Positions 36,769-49,705 are shown, numbered from the stretch's first letter. The stretch is 64,000 bases of DNA from Sambucus nigra (GCA_949130495.1 OX422221.1:26485917-26549916), one strand, 5' to 3'. Program-made: numbers and translations. The notes: generated from the sequence alone by a model not told the origin.

Positions 36769-37890
36769 TGTAATAGCCCGTATTTTTATGGTATTTAATT
36801 ATGGGATTAATTAAATTAAATTTAGATAAATTAATTTAATATTAATCCGGATTTTAAAATAGATATTTACTAGCATGATCAAAGTTAGTAATTATTGGTG
36901 AGAATTATGTTGAATATTACTAAACGAGTAAGGTAATATATGAAATTGAAATTATTAAATTGTCGCGAGTAAATAATATGGCAGCTATAGATATTAACTC
37001 GGGAGGCACGCGTGTCGTGTCGGGACTAAATTAAAAAGATAAAAGTAAATTAATTATATGTCACTTGTATGGTCATTTCGAGTGCACTAATGTATCCGGA
37101 AGGGTCGAGATAGTCAGAAAAGTGTACCCAAGGGTTTAGTTTGGGTCTCGGGGCAATTTTATGCCTAACCGGCAACCCCAGGGAGCATTTCAGTAATTTC
37201 CAATTTTAGGCCTTAATTAATGACGAAAATTAAGAGGTTATATCTGATGAAATTAAGAGTCCTCGATGGTTAGAAACATTGGAGTTGCAGAAAGGCTAAG
37301 GAAGAGAGAAGATAGAAGGTTCCCTAGGAAGAGAACCACCAACCCTACACCATCCTCAGCAATTCCACCACCTATTCGTAGATCGGGGGACAAGGAGTGG
37401 GATCATAGCCCATCATCTTCTACAATTCAGACTTTCATTCTTGAAGCAAGTATCTATCTTGTTGTTCTTTAGCTGATAACACATTCATGCTAGTGTTGGA
37501 GATAATGATTTTATGTCTCATGAAAATATAATGTTGTTTGGGAGATTATTATTGCCATTTGGAGTAGAAATCATGTTAGGATGAATATTTTGTTATACGT
37601 AGAATATTAACCACAAAATTTGATGCCTAGTAGAGTTAAAAATCGGCAAACTAATGAAATTCTTGAGAAAATTAGATAAACTAGGGTTAAATGATAAATA
37701 CTTTAATTAATCCATTTGATGATAATTCTTGAGGAATTAAAAAATGTTTTACGTTAGAAATCATTCATGTCGGTTTATATAATGTTCATGAAGTTTCGTT
37801 TGGAGTTTGGGACATGTTAATGGAGGTTTGATGCCTTATATTGGAGGAAACCAAAAGGTAAAATATTGCACAATCTGGGCCAAGAACTGC

Positions 37891-37985
37891 TCGATCGATC
37901 CATTGACTCAAGAATGTCGATCGATCAACTGGATCGATCGATCGACTGGATCGATCGATCGACCCTTTTCATCGATCGATCGACT
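37891..37985. repeat. GATCGATC palindrome cluster in G6 5' LTR
   Basis: Five runs of ATCGATCGAT-type palindromes over 95 bp; the 3' LTR has three runs at 45748-45808. Confidence 0.92.
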
Positions 37986-38444
37986 CCTCCTGGAAATGGA
38001 AACTTCTTCCCCTTTTTAAAGTTAATCTAATTCCAATGTGTGAGGACCTTTGGACATAATTTGAATATCATAATGGGACTTGGGAAGGACCAGTAAAGTA
38101 TAGCTAAGGTCCGGGTAAAACGACTTTATATGGAATTTAACCGTGGGATTTTGGGGGTATGAAACGGAGTGGAAATTTTGCATACATTAAATTAGGTCTC
38201 GAGAGAATTAAGAATAACTTAGACCAGTAGGGTAGCGAGTGTACACCTACTGATTTTATAATTATCAAGATAACACACTTCGAGAGTCAAGGAGCACTTA
38301 AGGGCTTACGCTAATTGAGAAAATAAGAGTGGATTAATTACATGCAGGACTCGGGAGCTACGTGTCACGTATGGTCAGAATATAATATGGGTCATGTATG
38401 CACCTATCTGAATGATGAAAATATAAATGTGTGTGAATATTTAG

Positions 38445-38454
38445 TATATAAATA
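38445..38454 (+). promoter_or_regulatory. Possible TATA box of G6 LTR
   Basis: TATATAAATA in the 5' LTR; the 3' LTR has TATATAAATA at the matching place (about 46269). Its position inside the LTR fits a U3 promoter, but no start site can be read from sequence alone. Confidence 0.35.
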
Positions 38455-39229
38455 TCTGTGTCTAATCATACCAGCGCTACTTGCTATCACAGAGGTTTCC
38501 GCGCCAGTACAGTCTTATCTCGATTGGACCTTATGGGGGATATTGATGTGTACCCTAGAACATAGCATCCTTGGTATAGGCTATCTGAGAATGATAGTCA
38601 GAAAGTCCTAAGAGACGTGAGGTTATGTGATGTCCTCTTAGTGACTTGGAACTATTCTTTGCCTCCAATATATGTGTTTTATGTTAATACAGTTAACGAG
38701 TGATTCCGAACTATCGTTTCCCTTTTGTATGAGAGATACGGGACTTGATATCAGAGTATGCCATCACCATAGATTTATGTGGGTTGCCCTATTAGTATAC
38801 ATATTATGACTGATAAATATATGTACACGTAACTAATCTACTGTGCTTGTGAGTATATAAGATTGAATAATTAATATTAAATGAATTGAGTAATTGAGAA
38901 CTTAAGTCTGCATCGAGATGAACATAACTGGCTTAATTAATTTATACGAAAAAGTTATCTGATATAAACTGTAGTCATACGATCACTTAGATCAGGATTG
39001 GTGAATGAAAAGTAGGTTAGACTAGTTAACAGGGTTAGCATTATCTAGATTAATTCGGTAGTATGTTAGGCGTGCACACTAGTTGAGAGGTGATAATTCT
39101 CAAGTGAGTGTCGAGGTACTAATATGTATGTAATATCAACTGATAAGCACTTTAAATACTTGGTAAACTATTTTTAAAGTTATTTTACATTCGGGCTCTG
39201 ACCCGTTTCCTGTCATCTCTTCGATCTCT

Positions 39230-39272
<43 letters not shown>

Positions 39273-39294
39273 GTGTGTGTGTGTGTGTGTGTGT
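39230..39294. repeat. (GT)n(AT)n(GT)n microsatellite in G6 5' LTR
   Basis: Compound repeat; the 3' LTR carries a pure (TA)n tract at the same place (46724-46793). Confidence 0.95.
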
Positions 39295-39830
39295 CCCCAG
39301 CCACAGGGGCGTCAGGCTTAGATCTTTGAACTGTTAACGTGCTGCAACTAGTTTGGGAGTTATAGGTCCTTGCAGTGGGCGACTTCATCCTTGTCTTTCC
39401 AGTCTTCTATTTAGTCATTTTTAGATGGTACATGTGTCGCCCATTTACATTTTTATTTAGTTCAGAGAGACTGGTACTCTTTATTATTTCAGTATTCAGT
39501 TTCAGTTGGGATTGTTTTAAATTATCTCATTGTCCTTCGGTGTGGGATGTATTATTTGGATTGGTTAATCTAGCCTAGTTATTTCATTTGGATGGTTTGA
39601 TTTTTAATATTATTATCTGTGTTCATAGAAATGGTTTCGTATATTAAATCATAACAATAGAACTTAATCTTTAAAATGAAATTTTTGACACTTAGCTTAA
39701 TTATTTATTAGGGGATTAATAAAGAAAAATTATTTTTCGACAGTGATGCTAAAATGAACCAACCGAACACTTTAATTTGATTTAATAAAGGACTGATCAC
39801 CCGGTATTTAATTAAGCGGGGTGTCACGGG

Positions 39831-39848
39831 TGGTATCAGAGCATTAGG
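39831..39848 (+). other. Primer binding site of G6 (tRNA-iMet)
   Basis: TGGTATCAGAGCATTAGG, whose first 12 bases are a perfect match to the initiator tRNA-Met primer site, two bases after the LTR. Confidence 0.93.
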
Positions 39849-40013
39849 TTCTAGAATCCTTTAGGGTTTGTATGGCTTATTGTGCTTCCAGCTTAGCGTC
39901 TTTGATATAAATCCCTATTTTTAGGACCGTTGTATTCTTATTTATTCGATTACGTCTCCAGCTATTTGATATTTGATAATAGCTATGGATTGATAAATTC
40001 TTTCTCATTTCAG

Positions 40014-41104
40014 ATGCCTCCGAGAGGAGCGTCGAAGGACAGAAATCCTTCGCTAGAGCAGCCAATAGCTCAGGCTCAGGGAATGATGAATGCAGCTGAA
40101 GTTTCTGCCATAGTTTCTCAGGCAGTGAATGCAGCTTTAACGGTGGTGCAGCAGGCCCCACCCCAGGTTCAGGCTGTGATGCCAGTTCCAACTCAGTTTC
40201 CCACTGCATGGGAGAGGGTTAGGGATGCCTTTCAGAGGGCGTATCCCCCAGAGTTCTCGGGCAGTTATTATATTGTTATCGCGAGCCAATAGAAGAAATA
40301 CATGCAGAGGAATCTCCGCATGTACGACTGCACAGACATTCAGATACAGTTACTGGCTTCCTACAAGCTAGTATGGGTTGCTTTATAGTGGTGGGAGTCC
40401 ACTACAACCTTGGAAGAGAGGGACAACATGACGATTCAGAGTTTTTGGGTGCGGTTTGACCGTAAATACTTTCCTTCCGCCGTACAGAATGAGATGAGGA
40501 AAAAATGGTTTAATCTTAAGTAGTAAAGTTTGACTGTCGCAGAGTATGAGGAGGAGTTCACAAGACTGATTACTATTGTGCCAGATGAGGTACCTACAGA
40601 AGAGAAGAATATTCGAATGTTCATGGATGGTTTGACCCGGAGGATTCGCTAGCGCCTCTTGGGTAATTTGTCGTTGGATACTTATACTAATTTACTCAAC
40701 GCCGACCTATTGCATTGCTAGGACCACTAATTCCACCAGTAGGGGAGAAAATGAGCAAACAGTCCATCTAACATGCCCGAACAAGAGGTAGTAGTGCTAG
40801 AGGGGCACCAAAAACTCAGGGAACGTTCCGTCAGGGTGAGTAGAGTTCCCATCAGGGGAACCCGACTAAGCGATTTCAATCTAGCGACTCTAAACAGGGA
40901 CAAGGAGGCTATAGACTGGCCCAATAGGGCCAGTCCAATCAGCAGGGACATCATCGTTATCAGTAGGGCCAACAGTGGTATCAGCAAGGCCAGTGGAGGG
41001 GTGGTAACGACCATCGGGGCTAGGAACAACAGGGATAGAGGGGAGGAAATCTGAGGGGAAGATGCTTTGGTTGTGGCAAGAATGACCATAGATGTCAAGA
41101 TTGC
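40014..41104 (+). pseudogene. G6 Gag (chromovirus capsid-nucleocapsid)
   Basis: Starts MPPRGASKDRNPSLEQ at 40014, 165 bases after the primer site. A Gln/Val/Pro-rich N-terminus is followed by the retrotransposon Gag core (AWERVRDAFQRAYPPEFSG, then the FDRKYFPSAVQNEMRKKWF and VAEYEEEFTRL stretches) up to about 40690. After a frameshift, a CCHC knuckle CFGCGKNDHRCQDC ends the protein (41063-41104). Premature stops include 40650-40652 (TAG). The protein would assemble particles and bind RNA; this copy cannot make it. Confidence 0.88.
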
Positions 41105-44100
41105 CCCGAGGGGGATAGGGCCCCGCAGCAGGGTGGCCGTTAGGAGCCACAAAGACCGATCTTCCCAGTCGCCCACCCAGCACCACCTCAGATACCAGCC
41201 TTACCAGCCATCCCAGTTCAGTAGGGACAACTGTAGTATGGACGTGTTTATAACGTCCACCAGGCAGCAGTACCACAGGCACCACCCGCAATTGAGGGTA
41301 AGTTTCCTATCCATGGTACTATGGGGCACCTTTTATTTGACACTAGGGTATCACACTGCTTCATAGCTACAATTTTTTCACAGACCACGAGGTTATTAGA
41401 CTTGAAAGAGAGTACAGTGAACTCACCACGAGGTAATGGGTCGTTGATTTTCTTTATAAGTCGGGGAATAGGTATAGAGATTAGGAGCTCGATTTTGCCT
41501 ATTGATATGCTAGTCTTAGATATGAATGAGTGTGACGCCATTATTGGCATGGATTGACTTGCTGCTTATAGAGCCATGATAGACTGTTTCAATAGGACTA
41601 TTATTTTTTCTATTCCGGGTCAGTAGAAGTTTCTGGTGGTGATGCCTCATCCTAAGGGAGGATCATCCTCCCATTTATATTATATAGAGGAGGATACCAC
41701 TAAGGAGATAGTGATTCCCATTGATTCGATTCATGATGTATGAGATTTTTTTGACATGTTCTAGGAGATATTGGGACTACCGCCCAGCTGAGAGATAGAT
41801 TTCATTATAGATTTGATGTCGGGCACTCGGTCGATAGCCTGCGCACCATATCGTATGGCTCCAACTGAGATGAGAGAATTGCGTGATTAGATTGAGCAGC
41901 TATTGGGACAAGGCTTCATACCTCACCTTGGGCTAATTTTGTGTTGTTTTTGAAGAAACGAGATGGGTCATTAAGTTTGTGTGTAGACTACCGAGAGTTG
42001 AACAAAGTCACGATACCGAATAAGTATTCGTTTCCCCGAATCGATGACTTGTTCGACTAGTTGAGGGGAGTTGCCTTCTTCTCAAAGATAGACTTTAGAT
42101 CGGGATACCATCAGTTACGGGTGAGGGAGCACGATGTATGGAAGACTTCTTTCTTAACACGATTTAGATCCTATAAGTTCTTGGTTATACCGTTTGGCAA
42201 AATAAATGCTCCAGCCATGTTCATCGACTTAATGAACAGCGTGTTCAGAGAGTTCCTAGATCAGTTTGTCATTGTCTTCATAGATGACATTCTAATGTAT
42301 TCCCAGACTGAGGAGGAGCATGCTGAGCATTTGAGATGGGTCCTTCAGACTCTGCGAGATCATCAACTGTATGCTAAGTATGAGAAGTGCGAGTTTTGGC
42401 TACGAGAGTTGGAGTTCTTGGGGCACATTATTTCCGCCAGGGGGATATTCATGGATTCAGGAAAGGTGTTCGCAGTGAGGGAGTGGAGGAAGCCCATGAC
42501 CCCGTCAGAGATCTGTAGTTTCTTGGTATTAGATGGATACTACATACGGTTCATTCGAGGATTCTCAAAAATAGCGGGTCCATTTAATAATCTAACTCGC
42601 AAGGGAGTATCGTACGTATGGGATGATGCTTGTCAGTTGTCTTTCGATGAGCTAAAGGATAAGTTGACTTTGGTGCCAGTTCTTGCCCTACCCAGTCCAG
42701 GAGTAGAGTACATGGTGTATACCGATGGTGGAGTACTTCAGCAGGAGGAGAAGGTTTTAGCTTATGCCTCCCATAAGCTTAAGGCTCACGAGAATAATTA
42801 CCCCACCCATGACTTGGAGCTACCAGCGGTCGTGTTTGCCTTGCGAATTTGGAGACACTATTTGTTGGGGGAGAAGTTTCACCTGTTCACAGACCACAAG
42901 AAACTGAAATACTTGTTCACTCAGCGGGAGCTGAACATGCGTTAGTGCAGATGGATGAAGTTTGTGAAAAACTACTAGTTCGAGATTTAGTACCACCTGA
43001 ATATGGCTAACGTAGTCGTTGATGCATTAAGCCGTAGGCCAGTAGGTGAGGTGGCCGAAATGTAGAAGGCAAAATGGAAAGAGTTGGGACATTAGGATGC
43101 AGTGGCCCGATCCTTTATGTCCATCCTGATAGTCACACCTGAGATTTTTACTAGGGTGATCCAGGCCCAAGCCGCTGATTCGTTTTTCCAGGATCAGATT
43201 GTACAGCTTCTAGCCGAGGGCGTGAAGTCCTACTCAATTAGTTCAAATGGAGGATTGCTATTTAATTGAATATTAGTGGTCCCGGAGGGGGAGGATTTAC
43301 ATCATGAAGTAGTGATAGAGTCATATGGATCTCAATTTATGGTATATCCCAGAGGGGATAAGATGTACCAGAATATGAGGCGACGGTACTGGTGGAATGG
43401 TATAAAGAATGACATTGCGGAGTTCGTGTCCAAGTGTGCCACCTTTCAGCTGGTAAAGGTGGACAATCAGAGACCTCCAGGGTTACTTCAGCCACTGGAG
43501 ATCCCTATGTGGACATGGGAGAGCATTTCCATGGATTTCATCACTAGGTTACCTACATCACAACGGGGTCACAATTCAATATGGGTAATAGTGGATCGGT
43601 TGACAAGGTAGCATATTTTATGCCGGTGCGGATAGACTACACTACGGGACAGTATTCCCAGTTATTTATTCCTGAGATGGTGAGGTTACATGGGAGGACC
43701 TTGGATATCGTGTCTGATTGAAATAAGATATTTGTATCATGCTTCTGGGAGAGCTTTCAGGAGTCTATGGGTACCGAGCTGCGGTTGAGTACGACGTATC
43801 ACCCGCAGACAGATGGGCAAACTGAGCGTATTAATCATATGATGGAGGATATGATACGCATGTGTGTCCTTGATTTTGGAGGAGGATGGGACCAGTAACT
43901 TCCTCTGGTGGAGTTCGCTTAAAATAACTCCTACTAATTTACGATTAGCATATCCCCTTTCGTGGCATTATACGGAAGACCTTTTGGTTCTCCCACTTAT
44001 TGGCTAGAGGTGGGGGACAACCAGTTACTTGGGTCAGACATGATCCAGGAGATGTCAACCAGGATTGAGTTAATCAGGGGTCGCATTTGGGTAGCCCAGG

Positions 44101-44552
44101 ACAGGAAGAAAAGATACGCCGATGCAAAGAGGTCCTTAAGGGAGTTTAATGTGGGGGACCATGTACTATTGTGAGTGTCTCCTATGAAAGGAGTGATGAG
44201 GTTCGGGAAGAAAGGAAAATTGGCTCCGAGGTACGTAGGACCATTTTCAATCATCAAGAGGATTGGACCGGTAGCATACAGTCTTGGGTTGCCAAAACAC
44301 TTGCACCATATTCATGATGTGTTCCACATTTCGTCGTTGAGACGGTACCTTCGGGATCGTTTGGCCCACACTCATATTGCGATAGAGGAAATTGATATGC
44401 AACCCGATAGTTGTTATGAGGAGAGACCGGTGGCTATCTTAGACCATCGTGAGAGGATATTGAGGCCAAAGGTATTCCCACTTGTACAGGTCCAATGGGA
44501 GCATCATAATGTAGAAGATTCCACTTGGGAGCGCGACGCAGATATGCGCTAA
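41105..44552 (+). pseudogene. G6 Pol: protease, RT, RNase H, integrase, chromodomain
   Basis: Domains in order. Protease with LFDTRVSHCF (about 41333), the active-site DTG changed to DTR. Reverse transcriptase (about 41950-42600) with [15 protein letters not shown] and the catalytic FIDD at 42277-42288. RNase H (YTDGG at about 42718 has lost several residues; later [18 protein letters not shown] is kept). Integrase zinc region at 43310-43450 with some ligands altered, core DFITRLP (about 43535), then HPQTDGQTERINH (about 43803) in another frame. Last, a chromodomain ending in EDSTWERDADMR (to 44552). Many stops, mostly TAG, and at least three frameshifts. The chromodomain and initiator-Met primer site place it among chromoviruses, probably Tekay/Del. 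Confidence 0.9.
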
Positions 44553-44615
44553 AAAGTATTCGAATTTTTTTTACCTGGTATGACTTTTCTGAATTTCGGG
44601 ACGAAATTCCGTTAT

Positions 44616-44628
44616 AAGAAGAGAAGTA
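44616..44628 (+). other. Polypurine tract of G6
   Basis: AAGAAGAGAAGTA directly before the 3' LTR start TGTAATACC. Confidence 0.8.
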
Positions 44629-45747
44629 TGTAATACCCCGTATTTTTATGGCATTTAATTATGGGATTAATTAAATTAAATTGGGATAAATTAATTTAAT
44701 ATTAATTCGGATTTTAAAATAGATATTTACTAGCATGACAAAACTTAGTAATTATTGGTGAGAATTATGTTGAATATTACTAAATGAGTAAAGTAAGATA
44801 TGAGATTGAAATTATTAAATTGTCACAAGTGAATAATACGACAACTATGGAAATTAAGTTGGGACGCGCGTGTGTCGTGCCGGGACTAAATTAATGAGAT
44901 AAAAATAAATTAATTCTAATTCACTCATATGGTCATTTTGAGTGAGACATTGTGTTCGAAAGGGTCGAGATAGTCAAAAAAGTATACTCGGGGGTTTAGT
45001 TTGGGTCTCGGGACTTTTTTAGGCCTAACCGGGAACTCTGGAGGGCATTTCGGTAATTTCTAATTTTAGGCCTTAATTAATGACGAAAATTAAGAGGTTA
45101 TATCTGATTGAATTAGGAGTCCTTGAGGGTTAGAAACATTGGATTTGCATAGAGGCTAAGTAAGAGAAAAGAGAGAAGGTTCCCAAGGAGGATAACCACC
45201 AACCTGATACCATCATCACCAATTCCACCACCATTGCGTACATTGGGGGACAAGGAGCGGGATCATACACATCATCTTCTTGATTCATAATTCATTCTTT
45301 GAGAAAATATCTAACTTGATGTTCTTGAGTTGATAGCAAATTCGTGCTAGTTTAGGAGATAATGATTTTATGTCTCATGAAAATATAATGTTGTTTGGGA
45401 GATTATTATTGCAATTTGGAGTAAAATCCATGTTAGGATGAATATCTTATTATATGTAGAATATTAACCAGGAATTTTGATGCCCAGTAGAGTTAGAAAT
45501 CTAGAAACTAATGGAATTCTTCAGAAAATAAGATAAGCTGGGGAAAAATGATAAATTCTTGAATTAATCCATTTGATGACGATACTTGAGGAATTAATGA
45601 ATGTTTTACATTAGAAATAATCCATGTTGGTTTATATAACGTTCATGATTTTTGGTTGGGAGTTTGGGACATGTTAATGGAGGTTTGATGACTTATATTG
45701 GAAGAAACCCGTAAGTAAAATATTGCCGAATCTGGGCCAAGAACTGC

Positions 45748-45808
45748 TCGATGGATCGATCGACTCAAGAATGTCGATCGATCGACCATTTTCATCGATC
45801 GATCGACT
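45748..45808. repeat. GATCGATC palindrome cluster in G6 3' LTR
   Basis: Three runs of CGATCGATCGA-type palindromes in 61 bp. Confidence 0.9.
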
Positions 45809-46721
45809 CCTCCTGGAATTGGAAAATTATTCCCCTTTTTAAAGGTAATCCGATCCTTATGTGAAAGAACCTTTGGACATAATTTAAATATTATAATGGG
45901 GCTTGGGAGGCACCAGTAAAGTATAGGTAAGGTTTGGGTAAAACGACTTTATATGGAATTTAATCGTGGGATTTCGGGGGTATAAAATGGAGTGGAAAAT
46001 TTATGTACGTTAAATTAGGCCTTGAGATAATTAAGAGTAACTTAGACCAGTAGGGTAGCGAGTGTACACCTACTGATTTTATAATTATCAAGGTGACACA
46101 CTTCGAGAGTCAAGGAGAACTTAAGGACTTACGGTAATTGAGAAAGTAAGAGTGGATTAATTATACGTAGGACTCGGGCGCTACTTGTCACATTTGGTCA
46201 GAATATAATATGGGTCGTGTATGCACCTATCTGAATGATGAAAATATAAATGTGTGTGAATATTTATTATATAAATATCTGTGTGTAATCATACCCGCGC
46301 TACTTGCTATCACAGAGGTTTCCACGCCGGGACAGTCTTATCTCGATTGTACCTTATGGGGGATATTGACGTGTACCCTAGAACATAACATCCTTAGTAT
46401 AGGCTATCTGAGAATGATAATCAGACGATCCTAAAAGACGTGAGGGTATGTGTTGACCTCTGAGTGACTTGGGACTATGCTTCTCCTTTAAAATATGTGT
46501 TTTGTGTTAATACAGTTCGAGAGTGATTCCGAACTAGTATTTCCCTTTTGTATGAGAGATACGGGGACTTGATAGCAAAGTATGCCAGAACCACAGATTT
46601 ATGTAAATCTCTTTTAAACATTTTAAATATCAATTGGTAAGCATTTTAAATACTTGCTAAACTATTTTTAAAGCTATTTTAAACCCGGGCTCTGACTCGT
46701 TTCCTATCATCTCTTTTTTCT

Positions 46722-46723
<2 letters not shown>

Positions 46724-46793
<70 letters not shown>
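46724..46793. repeat. (TA)n microsatellite in G6 3' LTR
   Basis: About 70 bases of alternating TA. Confidence 0.95.
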
Positions 46794-46795
<2 letters not shown>

Positions 46796-47268
46796 GTGCC
46801 CTGCCACAGGTGCGTCAGGCTTATATCTTTGGATTGTTAACGTGATGCATATAGTCTGGGAGTTGCAGCTCCTTGCTGTAGACGACTTCATCCTTATCTT
46901 TCTAGTCTTCTATTTAGTTAGTATTAGATGGTGCATGTGTCTCCCATTTCCATTTTTATTTAGTTCAGAGAGACTTGTACTCTTTATTATTTCAGTATTC
47001 AGTTTCATTTGGGATTGTTTGAAATTATCTCATTGTCCTTCATTGTGGGATGTATTATTTGGATTGATTAATCTAGCCTAGTTATTTCATTTGCTTGGTT
47101 TGATTTTTAATATTATTATCTGTGTTGATAAAAATGGTTTTGTATATTAAATCATAACAATAGAACTTAATCTCTAAAATGAAATGTTTGTACACTTAAC
47201 TTAATTATTTATTAGGTGATTAATAAAGAAAAATTATTTTTCGACAATGATGCTAAGAATGTGCCAAC

Positions 47269-47273
47269 CGGAC
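47269..47273. repeat. TSD of the SIRE copia, left copy
   Basis: CGGAC, identical to 55788-55792. Removing the copia and one copy restores the G6 LTR end as in the 5' LTR (CCAACCGAACACTTT there). Confidence 0.95.
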
Positions 47274-48175
47274 TGAAAGAGTTGGCGCTTGCGTTCAATT
47301 AAGAAATAATATAATAAATACCATTTTTAACCCAAATTAACCCTAAGAATGCAACTAGGTGTGATTGAAACAATATGAAATCATGCAAGAATTATTCAAC
47401 ACACAAAGTTAAGGAAAAATCCCCCACAGGAGCAAAACCATTTGTATATTCACTATAATTTGTAAGAGAAGCGGCTTACAATCGGATTACACTGAAATAC
47501 AAGTTTTTTACTAAGAATTACCCTCGGGTATCGGATTCTGTAGTCGCGGCTGGAATTATCCCTTTCCAGTAGGGCTGCATTGAAGAGGAAGGAGCGGTCC
47601 ACTTCACAAGGGTTGAACAACAGCAATGGTGTTCTTGGGTTACCAAACTTGATTCACATAGATATGGAGGATGTGTGAATATAAAAACCTAGAATCATAG
47701 GACTCAATAGGTGAAGACTTTAGGGTTGATATGCTTTGAAAAACGTGGGAAAGTTTTATCGAAACCAACTACTGATCGTGGTTTAAATAAGGAGTCAAAA
47801 CCGTAAAAAATATGCTACACGATCTGTCATAGTATATCCAGGGCGGACCGGTCCGGGCTTTAGGTGGATCGTTCCGATAGCGGATCGGTCCGATAGCGGA
47901 CCGGTTCTTTTAATTTGAAGCTGATTCGGTTCGCATTCGGTTCGGAGCTCACTGGCTTCAAAGTTCAAGACGGACCGGTCCGGTCTTGGGCGGATCGGTC
48001 CGCAGTCGGATCGGTTCTTTTTATATAAAGGCGGACCAGTCCGGCTGACTGGATTTCTGAATTCTTCCTTTCTTTTGATCTTCAGATTCCGTTGATGATG
48101 AATGGACTTTGAAACTTTGCAACGGTGTTACGGCTAATGAAATATACAAGTATGTTGGACAAAAATGTCCTTACA
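47274..48175 (-). mobile_element. SIRE-type copia 3' LTR
   Basis: 902 bp, TGAAAGAGTTGG to GTCCTTACA on the plus strand. It matches 54902-55787 closely; the main difference is an extra 16 bp inside the CGGACCGG cluster. The polypurine tract on its right marks it as the 3' LTR of a minus-strand element. Confidence 0.96.
47843..48044. repeat. CGGACCGGTCCG motif cluster in copia 3' LTR
   Basis: About eight variants of GGCGGACCGGTCCGG or GGATCGGTCC over 200 bp, most of them palindromic at the core ACCGGT/GGTCC. Confidence 0.9.
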
Positions 48176-48185
48176 AATCTCCCCC
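48176..48185 (-). other. Polypurine tract of the SIRE copia
   Basis: On the minus strand GGGGGAGATT directly before the LTR start TGTAAGGAC. Confidence 0.92.
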
Positions 48186-49705
48186 AATGTCTATGCCGGA
48201 ACAAACATAAAAAATCCAAATTATCTATAATCACAATGCCTATACAAATCTACCCTTCCATAAACCCAAAAATTGAAAGTGGTACAAATGACTAAGGCTG
48301 CATCGTTTGTTCTTCGAATCTTCAGAAATCTCACCACTTTTCTCATCAGAGTGTGCAACATGGGATTATCAAAAGATGTACCTACACACATGAGACAAAG
48401 CAAATACCAAGTGAAGTATCGAGTTTGAAATGAGATAAACATAAGCATAAGCATATATATCAATTTAAGATGATATACTCAGAATTTCAAAACTCCCCCA
48501 TAATCTGATAATTCATTCTCCCCCTTTTTATGATGTCCCCAAATAGACAAATGAGAGAAATAAATCAAGCAATCAAGTACCGGGGTGACACAAGGCATAA
48601 AATCACACCATGAATGAACATAAAACAACCAAGTCGGTGATAGCGTAAAAGAATGGGTGTGATCAAAATTCGATAGGAAAATTAAAGCATACAAACATGA
48701 CATATGTGCACGATGAATATTGGATATTCCTAACGAATGAACTCAAATGCTTCCTTTGGTGTAAAAGAGTGGAAATATAAGATATTGACTATATCAAATC
48801 TATAAATCAAAGCACAAAGCGATTTCTACACCAATAACGTCCAAAATGTTTTTCATGCTTTTTCAGGGCTTTCAAGGAAGTGCAAACCCGTTTTTAAATC
48901 TCCAACCAAGCTCCCTCAGATTTTTATTTTGAATAGAGGAATACTAAATTCTCAAACTTTGGAGAATTGGGTGAAACCTAAATGGCCCATATTTGGCATG
49001 AATTGCTTTTTATTGCCTTATCAATTTTTTCGGGCTCTTTTAACCTCTTAGGACCTCGGATATTAAAATTCCTCCATTTTTTAGGTCCTTTTTAACGGTG
49101 GCTTTTGCGCAAAGGATAAGAATCAACTTTCGCAGCCCCTCCCCGTTTTATAATTTAACACACAGTCTCACCAAAACGGTTTTCACATGCATTCCAATCT
49201 TGTCAAGTTTTATCGCATATTATTCATTGTATAGACAGAATTGAGATAGAAACACTCAAGCCAATATGAGATAGACAAGTGCAATAATCAAATAAAGCCG
49301 TGCATGTGTGCAGTAAAGGATATAGGAGTCAAGCATGTAGGAAATATCACTAATTACATCTCAAGGACTCCATACAATGTAAAGCACATGGATGAAATGA
49401 TGTAGGCTCTCAAATCTCTATCAAGCAGTCACATGGTATATGAAATGAAGTTGTGACTTGGCTATCATAAATGCTCATCCATAAAAACAAAAATCTTTTT
49501 AATTTTTCAAAAATTTTATCAAAATAAAATCTTTTTGTGCTTTTCTAAAAAGAAAATCTTTTTGTATTTTTCAAAAGAAATAGAAAAAGCAACAAATAAA
49601 ACAAAGCTGTACAACTAAGCAATGGTACATATAAAACAGACTAGCAATAGGAAGCATATGATATGAACATGAAGAAGCATCATATTCTAGACATAGACCA
49701 AACCC
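48186..49705 (-). mobile_element. Copia 3' region between pol and the 3' LTR
   Basis: About 1.5 kb after the pol stop. SIRE-lineage elements often carry an envelope-like frame here. I find only short frames (48221-48463, 48479-48703) with no signal peptide or recognisable domain. Near 49490-49590 there are A/T-rich repeats of AAAATCTTTTTGT. It is best described as a non-coding 3' region. Confidence 0.6.

Larger units (their letters stand above)
36769..39828 (+). mobile_element. G6 chromovirus 5' LTR
   Basis: 3060 bp, starts TGTAATAGCCCG and ends GTGTCACG (final A mutated). It pairs with 44629-47273 plus 55793-55852. It includes a GATCGATC palindrome cluster (37891-37985), a TATATAAATA box (38445-38454) and a GT/AT/GT microsatellite (39230-39294). 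About 380 bp (roughly 38770-39150) are missing from the 3' LTR. Short open frames inside (37266, 37807, 38342, 39375) are not called as genes. Confidence 0.93.
44629..47273 (+). mobile_element. G6 chromovirus 3' LTR, main part
   Basis: Matches the 5' LTR from TGTAATACCCCG onward. At 47273 the SIRE copia cuts in; the last 60 bases follow at 55793-55852. Total about 2.7 kb. It lacks about 380 bp present in the 5' LTR and has a shorter palindrome cluster (45748-45808). Confidence 0.93.

Noticed and set aside
38342..38611. Plus-strand frame of 89 codons in the G6 5' LTR, with a similar frame at 46210-46434
   Set aside because: Both lie in LTR copies at the same place, so the likeness is due to the LTR pair. 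The frame spans the possible TATA region and has no known domain.
39831..39848. tRNA-like matches at primer binding sites
   Set aside because: Only 12-18 bases match the tRNA 3' end and there is no cloverleaf; they are primer sites.
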